NCBI GenBank assembly: GCA_019828595.1
Contig: JAHQRK010000004.1
Location: 3,162,001 to 3,226,000, forward strand
DNA length: 64,000 bases
Source of the DNA: Aphanomyces cochlioides
Taxonomy: Eukaryota > Oomycota > Saprolegniomycetes > Saprolegniales > Verrucalvaceae
Direction of reading: 5' to 3'
The notes under the pieces are model-generated. The model was not told the origin of the DNA, did no database searches, and was given only the letters and a program-made list of their open reading frames with translations. Position 1 is the stretch's first letter. Every line of letters starts with the position of its first letter. Positions 1 through 11,500 of this stretch are shown here, in pieces. The position numbers were made by a program, and so were the translations under genes.

Positions 1-876
1 CGCAAAATGGCCCTTTCGTGCAGAGGTTTGGAAATTTTCGATTTCAGTCCGGAGGGGGAACATTTTAGTTTAAACTCGTCCCGTTGGCGATTCGTTTGAT
101 TAAACTCATACGTTTAAATACGTTAAACTTTGGTCACTGGGTTCTCGACATCGAGTCCAATGCATGCCGTGGTGTCTGGAGCTTGAAAAAAACGCGTTTA
201 AAACCAGAGCCACGGCGGAGGAGCGACCACCGACCAGATCCTGTCAGCCAAAATTCGATCATCGAATATCCTGCTCGCTTGCTGTCGCATTGAGAAGCGT
301 GGAGCGTTGGTTTCGTCGCTCAAGAGATCAACAGTGGCAGTGAATATCGAGACGAGTCGTCCATGCATTTATCGCCTCTGGGTCTGTGTTAACTCCACGT
401 TAAAGCCAGCACCACATGACAGAGTTACTCACACTGGGTGCTTAAATTTGCCCACGACCTTCGGAACACATGCACTGAAATAAGGAAATACATATCATCG
501 TCTGGGTGTCGCATGTGCTTTTTCGGGTGAAATTACCCTGGGACATTCCATGCAGCGTGGGTTGAAATTGTCTTATAAAGTGTCATTGGTGTAACGCGGC
601 AACTCAAATGTCAGTTTTAATGGCATTGGACGCTTGAACCAGACTGCGTCGTCGTGAACACAGAGGCTGGGCTGAACTCATTTTAAATCGACATTCGCTA
701 GCATTTTATATGCTAGAGGAGTCGATGAAATGGCATCGCGGTACCTTCGCACGCGAGTGGTGGAACCTATCGTCAGCGTCTACAATGTCGCAACGCTGCT
801 GATGTTTGTGGGCGCTTTTATCCACTCCACATCAAGCCTGTCAGGCCAGGAATGAGCACATAGTTCCGACATTTTT
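1..876. other. Gene-free flank of repeat island
   Basis: I see no coding region, RNA gene or clear repeat here. The only open frames are short, lack family features and look like chance. The stretch ends where the first R2-type repeat end begins. Confidence 0.5.
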
Positions 877-1222
877 CGCAGTCTCCACTGCGTTAGGGTG
901 AAGATTTTGGGTGGGGTTTGTCCAGGTGTTGTCTGTCCCCATTAGACTTGATCTTTGTATATATAAAAATACGAATAATTTTAATTCGAAATTTCTTTGT
1001 AGCATATGTTGTGTGAGTGAGAAGAGTGATTTTTATAATATTCTTTTATAAAAATATTGTGATATTTTGACAAGTTAGTTTGACTCATTTGAAATAGTCA
1101 TTGTGATGTTCATTTTCTTCTCCTCAGCGCATATAATATATAAATGAGCAGCACAAATTTTATTCAAAGTAACAGAACTAATTGGAATTTGTCAGCTAAC
1201 GTGACCAAATTTGAAACATACA
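877..1222 (-). repeat. Inverted arm of an R2-ended repeat
   Basis: This stretch is the near-exact reverse complement of 1734-2073. It starts with the R2 hairpin CGCAGTCTCCACTGCG (877-892) and runs through the GGGGACAGACAA-type motif into A+T-rich sequence. The two arms of about 340 bp enclose another repeat start at 1245, so 877-2073 could fold back on itself. It is either a foldback transposon or two copies in head-to-head orientation. Confidence 0.8.
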
Positions 1223-1244
1223 GAGCCCTGGTAAAAATATTGTA

Positions 1245-2073
1245 GACCGCTTACGCTTTAGGCGCAGTCTCCCTGCGACTCAACAATGATTAACTGCAAA
1301 TATGAATAACATCAAGTACAACAAGGGCCTGTTCTACCTTTGCGAGGAAATTGATGCATCGTCGTCAACTTCTGGAAAACTTTAGGAAAAAAGAAACACG
1401 AAAATTTATATGGATAATTTAAAGTATATAATTATCCAATGATAATTATTATAAAATAATTCATTTGTTAATCTGGGAGAATTAACTGTAAAAATTCATC
1501 TAAGGTTTGCAAGAAATTGAGTCAAATGAATACCATCAGAACAATTTCAAGGGCACTACTATTAATAATATCAACTTCAATTTAAGTCTTTTGTTTTGAT
1601 CCAAATAGTTCGAAACAAATTTTTCCGAGAATTATTGCATACTAGTATTTGATTTGGATATGCACCATAGTGTTGTTGGCGAAAATTGATGAATTACAAA
1701 CGAACATCAATGAAAATGGACAAAAAATTTTGTTTCAAATTTGGTCACGTTAGCTGACAAATTCCAATTAGTTCTGTTGACTTTGAATAAAATTTGTGCT
1801 GCTCATTTATATATTATATGCGCTGAGGAGAAGAAAATGAACATCACAATGACTATTTCAAATGAGTCAAACTAACTTGTCAAAATATCACAATATTTTT
1901 ATAAAAGAATATTATAAAAATCACTCTTCTCACTCACACAACATATGCTACAAAGAAATTTCGAATTAAAATTATTCGTATTTTTATATATACAAAGATC
2001 AAGTCTAATGGGGACAGACAACGCCCGGACAAACCCCACCCAAAATCTTCACCCTAACGCAGTGGAGACTGCG
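1245..2073 (+). repeat. R1-R2 non-autonomous element, copy 1
   Basis: An A+T-rich element of about 830 bp. The left end (R1) begins GACCGCTTACGCTTTAGG followed by CGCAGTCTCCCTGCG. The right end (R2) carries GGGGACAGACAA, then a short spacer, CACCCTAACG and the hairpin CGCAGTGGAGACTGCG at 2058-2073. Both ends contain CGCAGTCTCC in opposite orientation, so they form a short terminal inverted repeat. No coding capacity is visible. Its left half recurs inverted at 12098-12516. Confidence 0.75.
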
Positions 2074-2080
2074 CATTGAA

Positions 2081-3237
2081 GACCGCTTACGCTTTAGGTG
2101 CAGTCTCCTTGCGGCATAAGAATAATTAATAACTTCAAATATGAATAACTACATGAACAACTTAATCATCAATTACTGGAAAAACTTAAACCATGGGGGC
2201 TTTCACATGATTTTACTCATATTCTATCGAACTGCACAAAATTCCTTCAAAATTCTTGGCATATTGACCTTCACAATACCATCAAGCTTCTCTATTTGCG
2301 AGTTGTGAGGTGAGTATGCTTCAGAGAAGTGACGAAAATTTATATGGATAATTTAAAGTAGTATTAATAAATAATCATCCAATGATAATTGTTATCAAAA
2401 ATTAATTGGTTAATCGGGGAGAATAAACTGTAAAAATACATCCAGCAAGAAATCGAGCCAAATGAATACCATCAGAACAATTCCGAGCGCACTACTTATA
2501 TCTAATTCGATCCAAGTATTTGGATTCCTGCTTTTCGGAATGCACCATAGTGTTGTCGGCAAAAAGCGGAATACTTCGTATATTGCAGTGAAATGAATAG
2601 GAAAACACAAAACTGTGTAAATTAATGAATTACAAACGAAAATCAATGAAAACGGACGAAATTTTTTGTTTGCAATTTGGCCCAGTTAGCTGACAACATC
2701 AAATTAGTCCTGTTAGCTTTGAATAAAAATTGTGCTCTCATTTATATATTATATGTGCTGAGGAGAAGAAAATGAACATCACAAACGACTATTTCAAATG
2801 TGTCGAACTAATTTGTCAAAATATCTCAATATTTTTATAAAAGAATATTATAAAAATCACGCTTCTCACTCACACGACATATGCTACAAAGAAATTACGA
2901 ATTAAAATTAGTCGTATTTTTATATTTACAAATATCAAGTCAAATCGGGACAGACAAGAAATTTCAAAATAATTTGTGGTTTTTCAAATTAAACGACTAA
3001 TTCATATTAGTTCTCTCAAAAGTTCAAAATATTTCGACAGTTTTATTGTTGTAATTTCGTTCATTTTAATGAAGGGAAGAATCTTTGTAATTAAAATATG
3101 TGTAATAGAGAAAGATAAAATAAATACGATTGGCATTTCTATCTATTTTGTCATAAGATATGCTGCATATGAACGAGATTACAAGAGACATACTGAATCC
3201 CATCCAAAATCTTCACCCTAACGCAGTGGAGACTGCG
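2081..3237 (+). repeat. R1-R2 non-autonomous element, copy 2
   Basis: About 1.16 kb from an R1 end (GACCGCTTACGCTTTAGG at 2081) to an R2 hairpin at 3222-3237. The body matches 9052-10000 plus 11930-12093 closely, so those two stretches are the two halves of a second copy split by an insertion. The open frames inside are short and not conserved between the copies, so it is probably non-autonomous. Confidence 0.75.
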
Positions 3238-4553
3238 AACAATTCTGGATAAAAATATTTAAAATCTCTACGAAACTTTTCATAATATTGACCAAAATTC
3301 CTAAAAATTTCTAGATGTGTTTTTAACATCATGATCGACATGAAGCATCTTCATTTGCGAGTTCAAGTCAGAGAAGAATTATGTCTTGATTGAAAATTTC
3401 ATTGTAATTTCTAGACATTTGTGATAATAAGCCAATCACAAATATTTAAAATTTACAGTGGTCAATTTGAGAGATTGGCAAATGAATCAAAATAATATGA
3501 ATAATAATCTCGCTTCTCACTCACAATACATATACTACAATGTACAAAGAATCTTTGAATACAAATATATCGTATTTTTATTCATACTTGGATCAACTCT
3601 AATGGGGACGGACAACTTCCAGACAAACTCCACCGAAAATCTTCACCCAAACGCAGTGGAGATTGTGAATAATCATTTTCAGTAAATTTAAAAATTCTGG
3701 CATATCAATATTTGAGACATCTGGATAACAATAATGACATTCAATTATCCTATATAAATATGGCATCAAAATATGGATATAAATTTTATTGATAATTGTC
3801 AATCAAATGAATACACTAAATAAATAAATATTGTTTGACACTGGAATCTTTAAACTTAAATTCAGTCAATCAAAATTCATTTGACACTTGTCCTTCCTGA
3901 CTCACACTGTCAGATTATTTTATCCGAGAGAATTCCTGCATATTTTATTGAAATGAGTTCCCTATCATACCTGTCACCAAAATCTGTCATTTTCATTTTG
4001 CCTCTAGGACATCAAGAGAGATATGATCATTTGGCTGAAAGTGGATGTGCCAAAAAATTAATTTTAGATAAAGAAAATGAGTTTGGTGTTTAGAGGAGTC
4101 CTTGAGAGATTCTCGAATGAATCATATCAACATCATCAAAACAATCCTTTTCACACTTTTCAGAGAATTTCTATTTCAATTCCTGTCCTGACCCTTTACT
4201 TTACTCGATAAAGTAATCTGTTTCCTTTACTTTAGTAAAGGGGACAGACAAACGATTCAAAATAATTTGTGTTTCTCAAATTATGCGACTACTTCAAATT
4301 AGCTATTTGGATAATTCAAATTATTGTGACATATTTATAATTGTATTTTTGCTGATTTTAATAAAATGAATAATTACATTTGAATAAAGTATATGCAGTA
4401 AAGAATGAAATAAACATTTCGATTATCATTTTTATCTATTTTGTCCTGAGATAAGCCATGACGACATGATTACAAGAGACAAAACTGAAAAGCCCATCCA
4501 AAATCTTCACCCTAACGCAGTGGAGACTGCGAACAAATACTACGTAGTATGTA
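3238..4553. repeat. Fragmented R2-type repeat debris
   Basis: A+T-rich sequence carrying further R2 ends: a degenerate one near 3600-3667 (GGGGACGGACAA, then a mutated hairpin) and an intact one with hairpin 4516-4531. Another GGGGACAGACAA motif lies near 4239. No R1 end pairs clearly with them, so they are probably truncated or overlapping copies. I see no gene. Confidence 0.55.
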
Positions 4554-4754
4554 CAGTACGGTCGCAAAGTATGGACGCATATATGAAATCGATCGTCGCG
4601 TGCAGACATTTCATGGCTATGCGATGTCCTTTCGACAAGACCTATAGACTTATTCGGCACATTGAATGAGCTAGAGGTGGTTTGCGTTGGGCTTCATTGG
4701 AGGAAGATATCCTCACTTTTTGAAAATGACACTCTACACAAAGTATGGACGCAT
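4554..4754 (+). repeat. Left IR/DR end of Tc1-like copy 1
   Basis: The outer direct repeat CGCAAAGTATGGACGCAT lies at about 4563-4580 and the inner one, CACAAAGTATGGACGCAT, at about 4737-4754. In Tc1 elements with this layout both sites bind the transposase N-terminal domain. The intervening sequence also matches the opposite end in inverted orientation. Confidence 0.85.
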
Positions 4755-4878
4755 TGCCTATAATAAGGGTTTTGATGCAGTAGATAATCTCTAATCAGGC
4801 TTAAATTAGGACAATCTTAAAGTGCATTCATTGGTGGATAGAACAAAGTGTCTGGATGGCACAGAGGCGAATTTGAGC

Positions 4879-5885
4879 ATGCCAACGGGACCCAGATTGA
4901 CGGAGCGCGAGCTTGGGGCAGTATATGCCCTCCATGATGAAGGGAAATCCAACCAGGCTATTGCAAAGTCTCTCAATCGAAGCGAAAAGGCTGTACGAAC
5001 AGCTCTCCGCAATCGAAATGTCGTGAAGACTAACGAAAACATCGGAAGATCCACCATCTTGGATGACGCAATTGTGCGTCGGATCTTTCGGCTTGCCTGT
5101 GTCAAGCACCTGTCAAGTCGAAAGATCGTTGAAGACTTAAAATTTAAAGCCAAAAGAATAACGGTCATCCAGGTGCTCCGTACGTCCAAATACGCAAAGT
5201 ACATCAAGAGAAAACCCACTCTACACCTGACCAAGGACCACAAGAAAAATCGTATCGACTTTGCCAAGCGATACCTATAGAAACCAACGTTTTGGAATCA
5301 AGTCGTCTTTTCAGACGAGGAAAATTTCAATTTGGACGGCCCCGATGGTTGCCAGTATTACTGGCATGACATCCGTCAGGAGCCCGACAAGTTCTCCAAG
5401 CGCGTCCTCGGCGGTGGATCTGTGATGGTTTGGGCTGCTGTGGCTGCCGATGGAAAATCCAAGATTGCAATCCTAGAGGGGAAGCAAGATTCTTCAAAGT
5501 ACATTGAGACTTTGAAAGATATCTTGCTACCCTTGGTGGAAGAAGTTCGTCCAAAAATGGCCCCTATGGCACCTGTTTGCAACAAGATGGCGCTAGTATT
5601 CACACTTCTGGTGTCACCAAGGCCTTTCTGCAAGATCAGCGGTTGTCTGTCATGGAATGACCTGCTAAAAGCCCCGATTTGAACATTATTGAAAATGTCT
5701 GGGGAGTTTTGGCGAGGTCTGTCTACGAAGACGGGCGTCAATTTGACTCTCGAGCAAGTTTGATCCAACAAATACAAAAAAGATGGGATCAAATTGGCAT
5801 GTCATACCTCCAACGTCTTGTTGATGACATGCCAACGCGTATTGCTGAAGTTATCCTCAAGGAAGGTGCTAGGATTGATCGCTAA
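4879..5885 (+). pseudogene. Tc1-like DD34E transposase, broken
   Basis: The frame opens MPTGPRLTERELGAV with an N-terminal paired-type helix-turn-helix (KSNQAIAKSLNRSEKAVRTAL). The DDE core follows: FSDEENFNLDGPDG with the first Asp, a second Asp in QDGASIH, and SPDLNIIENVWG with the Glu. It is interrupted by an in-frame TAG (5278-5280), a frameshift near 5575 and a TGA (5658-5660) where the second copy has Trp. The C-terminal part ending EGARIDR lies in the shifted frame. It therefore cannot make a full transposase, although its ends could still be mobilised in trans. It is clearly related to the copy at 10282-11288. Confidence 0.9.
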
Positions 5886-5901
5886 GACATGATAATTCAT
5901 G

Positions 5902-6101
5902 TGCGTCCATGCTTTGTGTACAGTGTCATTTGTAAAAAGTCAGCATATCTTTCTCCAATAAGCCCCAACGCAAACCGCATATTGCGCATATAATGTGTCG
6001 TCTAAGTATAAAAGGCTTGTGAAGAGGACATTGCGTGGCCATGAAACGTCTGCACGCAACGATCGATTTCATTTATGCGTCCATACTTTGCGACCGCACT
6101 G
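5902..6101 (-). repeat. Right IR/DR end of Tc1-like copy 1
   Basis: Read on the minus strand this repeats the left end. The outer copy of CGCAAAGTATGGACGCAT is at about 6075-6092 and the inner copy, with CAAAGCATGGACGCAC, at 5902-5919. Similarity to the left end extends through the region between the two copies. Confidence 0.85.
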
Positions 6102-6463
6102 TGCTAGTAAGTCATTTTCTGAATTGGGGTCTAAAAGTAGATATTTATATCCTGCAAAAATGTATATTTGTTCTTACCCATGATAAACTATATTTTGTTT
6201 CCACAATTGAACTGTTAAAATTTATATTTTCAAGGATCGGCGATGATGGCTCGACAGAGATCACAGTCGCTGGTAGAATCGACACCAAAGAGATCCACAG
6301 GCGCAGGCACACAAAAAACCAAAGGGCACAAAAACCAAAGGGAACAAGTAGCAAAGCAGCACAGAGTAGAGCAGAATAAACCTCACAAACTCGACTTCTG
6401 TACGACAGCTCTGTAAGCTCGATTATCGTAAAGATACTGGTGTTAGATTATTGCTTTAAGCAA
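6102..6463. other. Unassigned repeat-island sequence
   Basis: No recognisable gene. A frame across 6235-6379 has no start context or family features and is probably chance. Confidence 0.4.
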
Positions 6464-6836
6464 CCTATCACAACCTCCAGTGCAATCACAAACAGTGAAT
6501 TCAACGAGAACAGCTCTACTCAGCAGCTTACGGGTGCACCAAAAACCAAAAGAGATCAGATGGCTGTGCTGACTCCAGCTAAAAAAACATAGCTATTTTA
6601 AAAATTAGTTCAATAGTTATTAACAGTTTTTACTGTTAGTCCGACTATTACTTCGATAAAGTAAATTATATAGAATAGTAAACTTATTTCGATTAAGTTA
6701 ACTATTTAATCTTGACAACACTTGATAAAGTAAATTTTGAATTTAATTAAGCGAGGGGGACAGACAAGATGACAACAGGACAACTTCCCGACAAGCACCA
6801 CACAAATCTTCACCCTGACGCAGTCATGAGACTGCG
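6464..6836 (+). repeat. Duplicate of the 11503-11922 repeat end
   Basis: This stretch repeats 11503-11922 almost base for base, except that the second copy carries about 50 extra bases after CGAGAACAGCTCTA. It ends in a variant R2 hairpin, CGCAGTCATGAGACTGCG (6819-6836), with the usual stem but a longer loop. At its left border it reads CAACCTATCACAACC, which is the uninterrupted form of the site holding the right end of the second Tc1-like element. Confidence 0.85.
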
Positions 6837-7160
6837 AACACGTACAGTTGTACTACAGTTTGATTGGCCAAATGGCCAGTTTTACCACATATCAATTTTA
6901 GAAAGACCTATATAAACTAATATACATATATTGTTATACTGAATACAATGTGACTAAATGTGAGCTTCAAATGCTTTCAGTGATACGTCCATAAGCTTAT
7001 TTCATCCCAAACTTAATTATGGGATCAGTATTCACTGTTAGAGTAGATGTCCAGAGAGAATGAGCTCCAAGTAAAAACAAAAAACCATAAAACCTTCAAC
7101 AAAAAATGACTTGATTAAACTATGTAGACATCCAGGTATTTGTCCGTCATTATCCAATTT
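6837..7160. other. A+T-rich sequence without a gene
   Basis: Nothing recognisable beyond low-complexity A+T-rich sequence. Confidence 0.4.
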
Positions 7161-7550
7161 GACTTCAACATGACAGTCCATGTTTTCCAACTGCCCTTAT
7201 CGAGATCCAATGGTTTCCTACAAGCATGATGTAGGGGAGTAGGGGGGATGTTCATGCACCGCATCGCGTAAGCCTTGGTGTATGCTGAATGTCAGTCCTA
7301 CATCATGCAAATGAGAAATATTGCTCTTCATAAGGGCAGGTGAAAACCATGGATTGTCATGTTGAAGTCATCATGACAGTCCATGTTTTCCAACTGCCCT
7401 TATCGAGATCCAATGGTTTCCTGCAAGCATGATGTAGGGGAATAGGGAGGATGTTCATGCACCACATCGCGTAAGCCTTGGTGTATGCTGAATCTCAGTC
7501 CAATATCATGCAATTGAGAAACAATAGACCTTCATAAGGGTAGGTGAAAA
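7161..7550. repeat. Two overlapping MITE-like units in tandem
   Basis: A unit of about 200 bp is present twice in direct orientation, roughly 7171-7365 and 7372-7550, with scattered differences. The first unit is bounded by inverted ends: GACTTCAACATGACAGTCCA at 7161 and its complement ending near 7371. The second keeps the left end but loses most of the right one. No coding capacity. Short inverted-ended units like this are typical of MITEs; a tandem pair sharing a border is less usual. Confidence 0.75.
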
Positions 7551-7586
7551 ACAAATCGGACAGTTTATTATCAAAGATAGCTACAA

Positions 7587-8875
7587 CTAGCTACGTCTTT
7601 GTATAACCTTTTCGAATGCTTTTTGAATAGTCTCGGGGGAAATTTCTTCCCAAGCTTGAATGGCTCTTTTAATGCAGGCCATTCTCTTTTCCACTGCACT
7701 GGAGGGGTGGTAGGTTTCTCGCAGCCATACATTCCTTATCTTGGCTTTGAAGGGACCCATCACTCCCACGTCTAATAGTGGTTGCAGCACAGACGTTGTG
7801 TTGGGAGGGAATGTACAAACGATAGAACTAAGCTCTTCTTCGACGAAGGCAATGTTCTTTGAAGTCGATGTGCATCAAAGTTGTCAATGACAATCAGAGA
7901 AGGCTTTGTAATTTCAGGCCTAGCATTAATTCATCTTAATTCAACTCACTTGTAAGAATTACCTTAAGACGTTGTCAAGATAGAATTTCCATCTTTCACC
8001 GTCGATCCATGCATTCTGTTGGACGGCATATAGATGCTCTGGAGGATACAAATACAATTCATTCGAATCAATATATCCCCCAGGCTTTCCCTTAAGAACA
8101 AACAGAATTGGCAATTTTTCTCCTAATAGAGTGTGAATTTTCATGTTGACAAGAGAGACTTACCATTACGCCTAGCAGCTAACACAGCCGTTAGTCTGCA
8201 CGACTTGTCCCCCTGAGCTATGCTGGCGTAAGATCCCTTATGCGTCAGGATGTATCTTGGAGGGGTATCAAAATATATCCCCGTCTCGTCGCAATTGATG
8301 ACGTCGCTGTCTTCGAATTCGCCGTGTTCATCCCAGAATTCCCGGAGATGTTTTTCTCGGACGTCATGCATTTGTTGGGGATCCAGAGTCTTTGCGGTTG
8401 AAGCACGACGGCGAGAAAAGCCATGTCGATATACAAAGTCTCTACATAAGTTAAATAAAGACTCGTATGGATCTACTTTTAAAGCAGAGTAAGCAGTTAC
8501 CCAGTCCTAGTGGTTTGCCTTGACTTGCTGGACTACATGATACGTCGTTAGAGGAAAAAAAATTCCCTCATGGCAATCATATAGTCCAATAAGTCCTAAA
8601 GAAATAGATTAGACAGTACAATATTGATATCTTGCATCGGCACCAGGAAGGATTTCCTTACGCCCAGAGTATCCAATATTGCGACATCGCTTCGCACGAA
8701 GCGACGCAAAGATCTTGTCCTTCTCACGCACGAAGTTTTGAATCGTGCGGAGTGGGATGCCGCTGCGAGTCGAAACTTACTTTTGTGTGCATTCATTTAG
8801 TGCACGAAGAATGTTTCGCTTTGTGTGGAGACTGTAGCGGCGGCGTGTCTTGACAATTTCGACGCTGCTTTCCAT
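7587..8875 (-). pseudogene. CENP-B/pogo-type DDE transposase, decayed
   Basis: Minus-strand fragments in shifting frames make up most of a DDE_1-type transposase. An N-terminal helix-turn-helix region reads RRRYSLHTKRNILRAL and, further on, GIPLRTIQNFVREKDKI. The core has VINCDETGIYF with the first Asp, then VIDNFDAH with the second, and QPLDVGVMGPFKAKIRNVW, a typical DDE_1 ending. Stops and frameshifts occur in both the DNA-binding and catalytic parts (for example near 8770, 8510 and 7950). I found no clear terminal repeats, so it looks like an old relic. Confidence 0.8.
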
Positions 8876-10119
8876 TATAAGAATGCAATTCATCAGCCTC
8901 CACAGCGACCCATTTTTCCCTCCATAATGTGTTTCCTGTAGAACTTATTATATTAATTTATACAGCACATAGTTGGATGGCCCCAAACTGCAAGTACAAC
9001 TGTACGTGTATATTTTCCAGGGCTCTGTAATTTTTTTCCATTTTCATTATAGACCGCTTACGCTTTAGGCGCAGTCTCCTTGCGGCATAAGAATCATTAA
9101 TAATTTCAAATATGAATAACTGCATGAATAACTTAATCGTCAATTTCTGGAAAACATAAACCATGGGGGCTTTCACATGATTTTACTCATTTTATCGAAC
9201 TGCACCAAATTCCTTCAAGACTCTTGGCATATTGACCTTCACAATACCATCAACAAGCTCCTGTATTTGCGAATTGTGAGATGAGTACTACTGTAGGTAG
9301 TATGCTTCAGAGAAGTGACGAAAATTATCCATGGGTGTATTTTTACAGTTAATCGGGGAGAATTAACTGTAAAAATACATCCAGCAAGAAATCGAGCCAA
9401 ACGAATACCATCAAAACAATTCCGAGCGCACTACTAATATCTAATTCGATGCAAGTATTTGGATTCCTGCTTTTCGGAATGCACCATAGTGTTGTCGGCA
9501 AATACGGAATATATTTCAGTGGAATGAAGAGGAAAACACAAAACTGTGTAAATTGATGAATTACAAACGAAAATCAATGAAAACGGACGAAATTTTTTGT
9601 TTGCAATTTGGCCCAGTTAGCTGACAACATCAAATTAGTCCTGTTAGCTTTGAATAAAAATTGTGCTCTCATTTATATATTATATGTGCTGAGGAGAAGA
9701 AAATGAACATCACAAACGACTATTTCAAATGTGTCGAACTAATTTGTCAAAATATCTCAATATTTTTATAAAAGAATATTATAAAAATCACGCTTCTCAC
9801 TCACACGACATATGCTACAAAGAAATTACGAATTAAAATTAGTCGTATTTTTATATTTACAAATATCAAGTCAAATCGGGACAGACAAGAAATTTCAAAA
9901 TAATTTGTGGTTTTTCAAATTAAACGACTAATTCATATTAGTTCCCTCAAAAGTTCAAAATATTTCGACAGTTTTATTGTCGTAATTTCGTTCATTTTAA
10001 TTGAAGACCGCTTACGCTTTGGCGCAGTCTCCTGAGGACTAACAAATACAGAGCGATTTTATATGCAATCACCGAAGAATGCAGAAGTCAAGATGAATGC
10101 AGAAGTCATTGGAAGAATA

Positions 10120-11500
10120 AAGGTGTCCAGAAACTATAGACGCATAACAAATATACTATGCATTGATAGGTCAAAAGATAGGTCAAAATACAGAATTACT
10201 AGCATAAAATTGACCAACGAAATGTGTATTTCAAGCACTAAGCAGAGACACACTCACACCAGTCAGTTTCGAATCGGCTCAATGCCAAAAGGGAAAAAAC
10301 TGACCGACCTGGAGGTCGGCAAAGTTCTTGGCTTACATGAAGCCGGGAGAAGCAATCGAAACATTGCGAAGATCATTGGACGGAGCGAAAAAGCTGTGCG
10401 AACAGTTCTACTCAATGCCAAGCACCGAAAGGCTCGAAAGAAGGTTGGCAGAAAGGTAATTCTAAAGAAATGTCACTTGAGACGAATCTTTCGATTGGCA
10501 TGTATTAAGCAACAATCATGCCGAGAGATGGAGAAGTCACTTGGCTTTATTGTTAGTAAGTCCTGTATTCATAGTGTACTGCGTGTGTCAAAGTTTGCTA
10601 AGTACATAAAGCGAAAACCTTCGCCGTATTTGAAGAAGCGACACAAAATCGCCCGCTTGCGCTTTGCAAAGCAATATATCAACAAGCCCAACTTCTGGCA
10701 CCGTGTCGTCTTTTCAGACGAAAAAAAGTTCAATTTGGATGGCCCCGACGGTTGCCAATATTACTGGCATGATCTCCGTCGGGAGCCTGAAACCTACTCC
10801 AAGCGAGTTGTCGGTGGTGGTTCCGTCATGGTGTGGGCTGCAGTCTGCAGCCAAGGAAGTCCAAGCTGGCAATTCTGCAAGGAAAACAAGATTCCTCGAA
10901 GTACTGCGAGACGCTATCGAATTGTCTGCTTCCCTTTTTGCGGGAGCTCGAAGAAAAACATGGCATAAATGAGCCTGTTTTTCAACATGACAATGCGAGT
11001 ATTCACTCGTCTCGAGCAACCGCTGAGTTCTTGTCCAACGCCAATTGTTTGCCCTTGATTTGGCCCTCCAAAAGCCCGGATTTGAACGTGATTGAAAATG
11101 TGTGGGGCATTTTAGCCCGGGATGTCTACAAAAATGGTCGAAAGTTTGCAACCAAAGAGCAATTGGAATCCCAAATCCTCAAATCATGGGATCAAATAAG
11201 ATTGTCTTACTTGGAGTCATTGGTTAATGACATGCCAACTCGAATGGCGGAAGTAGTCATTCGAGCAGGCTCTGCAATCGACAGATAATTCGAAAAACAT
11301 GAATGCGTCTATTGTTTCTGGTCTTACTTTTCGTTTTTTGTCCTTATCTAGGAACCACGCTTACCTTTCGCAAATCGCTAAAGCACACAGTTTAAACACT
11401 TAGTTCTGTTGCCGTGAGTCCAACTAGCACCATGTAATTCAAAGCCAAAGCTATCAGGGTGCAAGATATATGGCTGCGTCTATAATCTCCGGACACGCTG
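10120..11500 (+). mobile_element. Tc1/mariner-like transposon, copy 2
   Basis: The right end is precise: it finishes GGACACGCTG at 11500 and is followed by TA and TCACAACCTCC, matching the uninterrupted sequence at 6464. The left end is less clear. GTGTCCAGAAACTATAGACGCAT at about 10123-10145 mirrors the right outer repeat (TGCGTCTATAATCTCCGGACAC), with an inner right copy near 11305-11322. The ends differ from those of copy 1, so the two are related by transposase but belong to different subfamilies. Confidence 0.75.
10282..11288 (+). pseudogene. Tc1-like DD34E transposase, one frameshift
   Basis: It starts MPKGKKLTDLEVGKVLG with a helix-turn-helix (RSNRNIAKIIGRSEKAVRT). The catalytic core is well kept: FSDEKKFNLDGPDG, then QHDNASIH, then SPDLNVIENVWG, with 34 residues between the second Asp and the Glu. 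A single-base loss near 10858 shifts the frame after the VMVWAAV motif; the rest (KLAILQGKQDSSKY to AGSAIDR) is intact in the next frame. No other stop is seen. It is better preserved than copy 1 and probably inserted more recently. A sequencing error at the frameshift cannot be excluded. Confidence 0.88.

Larger units (their letters stand above)
4554..6101 (+). mobile_element. Tc1/mariner-like transposon, copy 1
   Basis: An element of 1548 bp with long imperfect inverted ends of about 200 bp. The left end starts CAGTACGGTCGCAAAG after a TA dinucleotide (4552-4553). The right end finishes CTTTGCGACCGCACTG and is followed by TG where TA is expected, so the duplicated target site looks mutated. 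Each end has two direct copies of a sequence like CAAAGTATGGACGCAT, one outer and one inner, which is the IR/DR layout known from some Tc1 elements. The transposase inside is broken. Confidence 0.9.
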
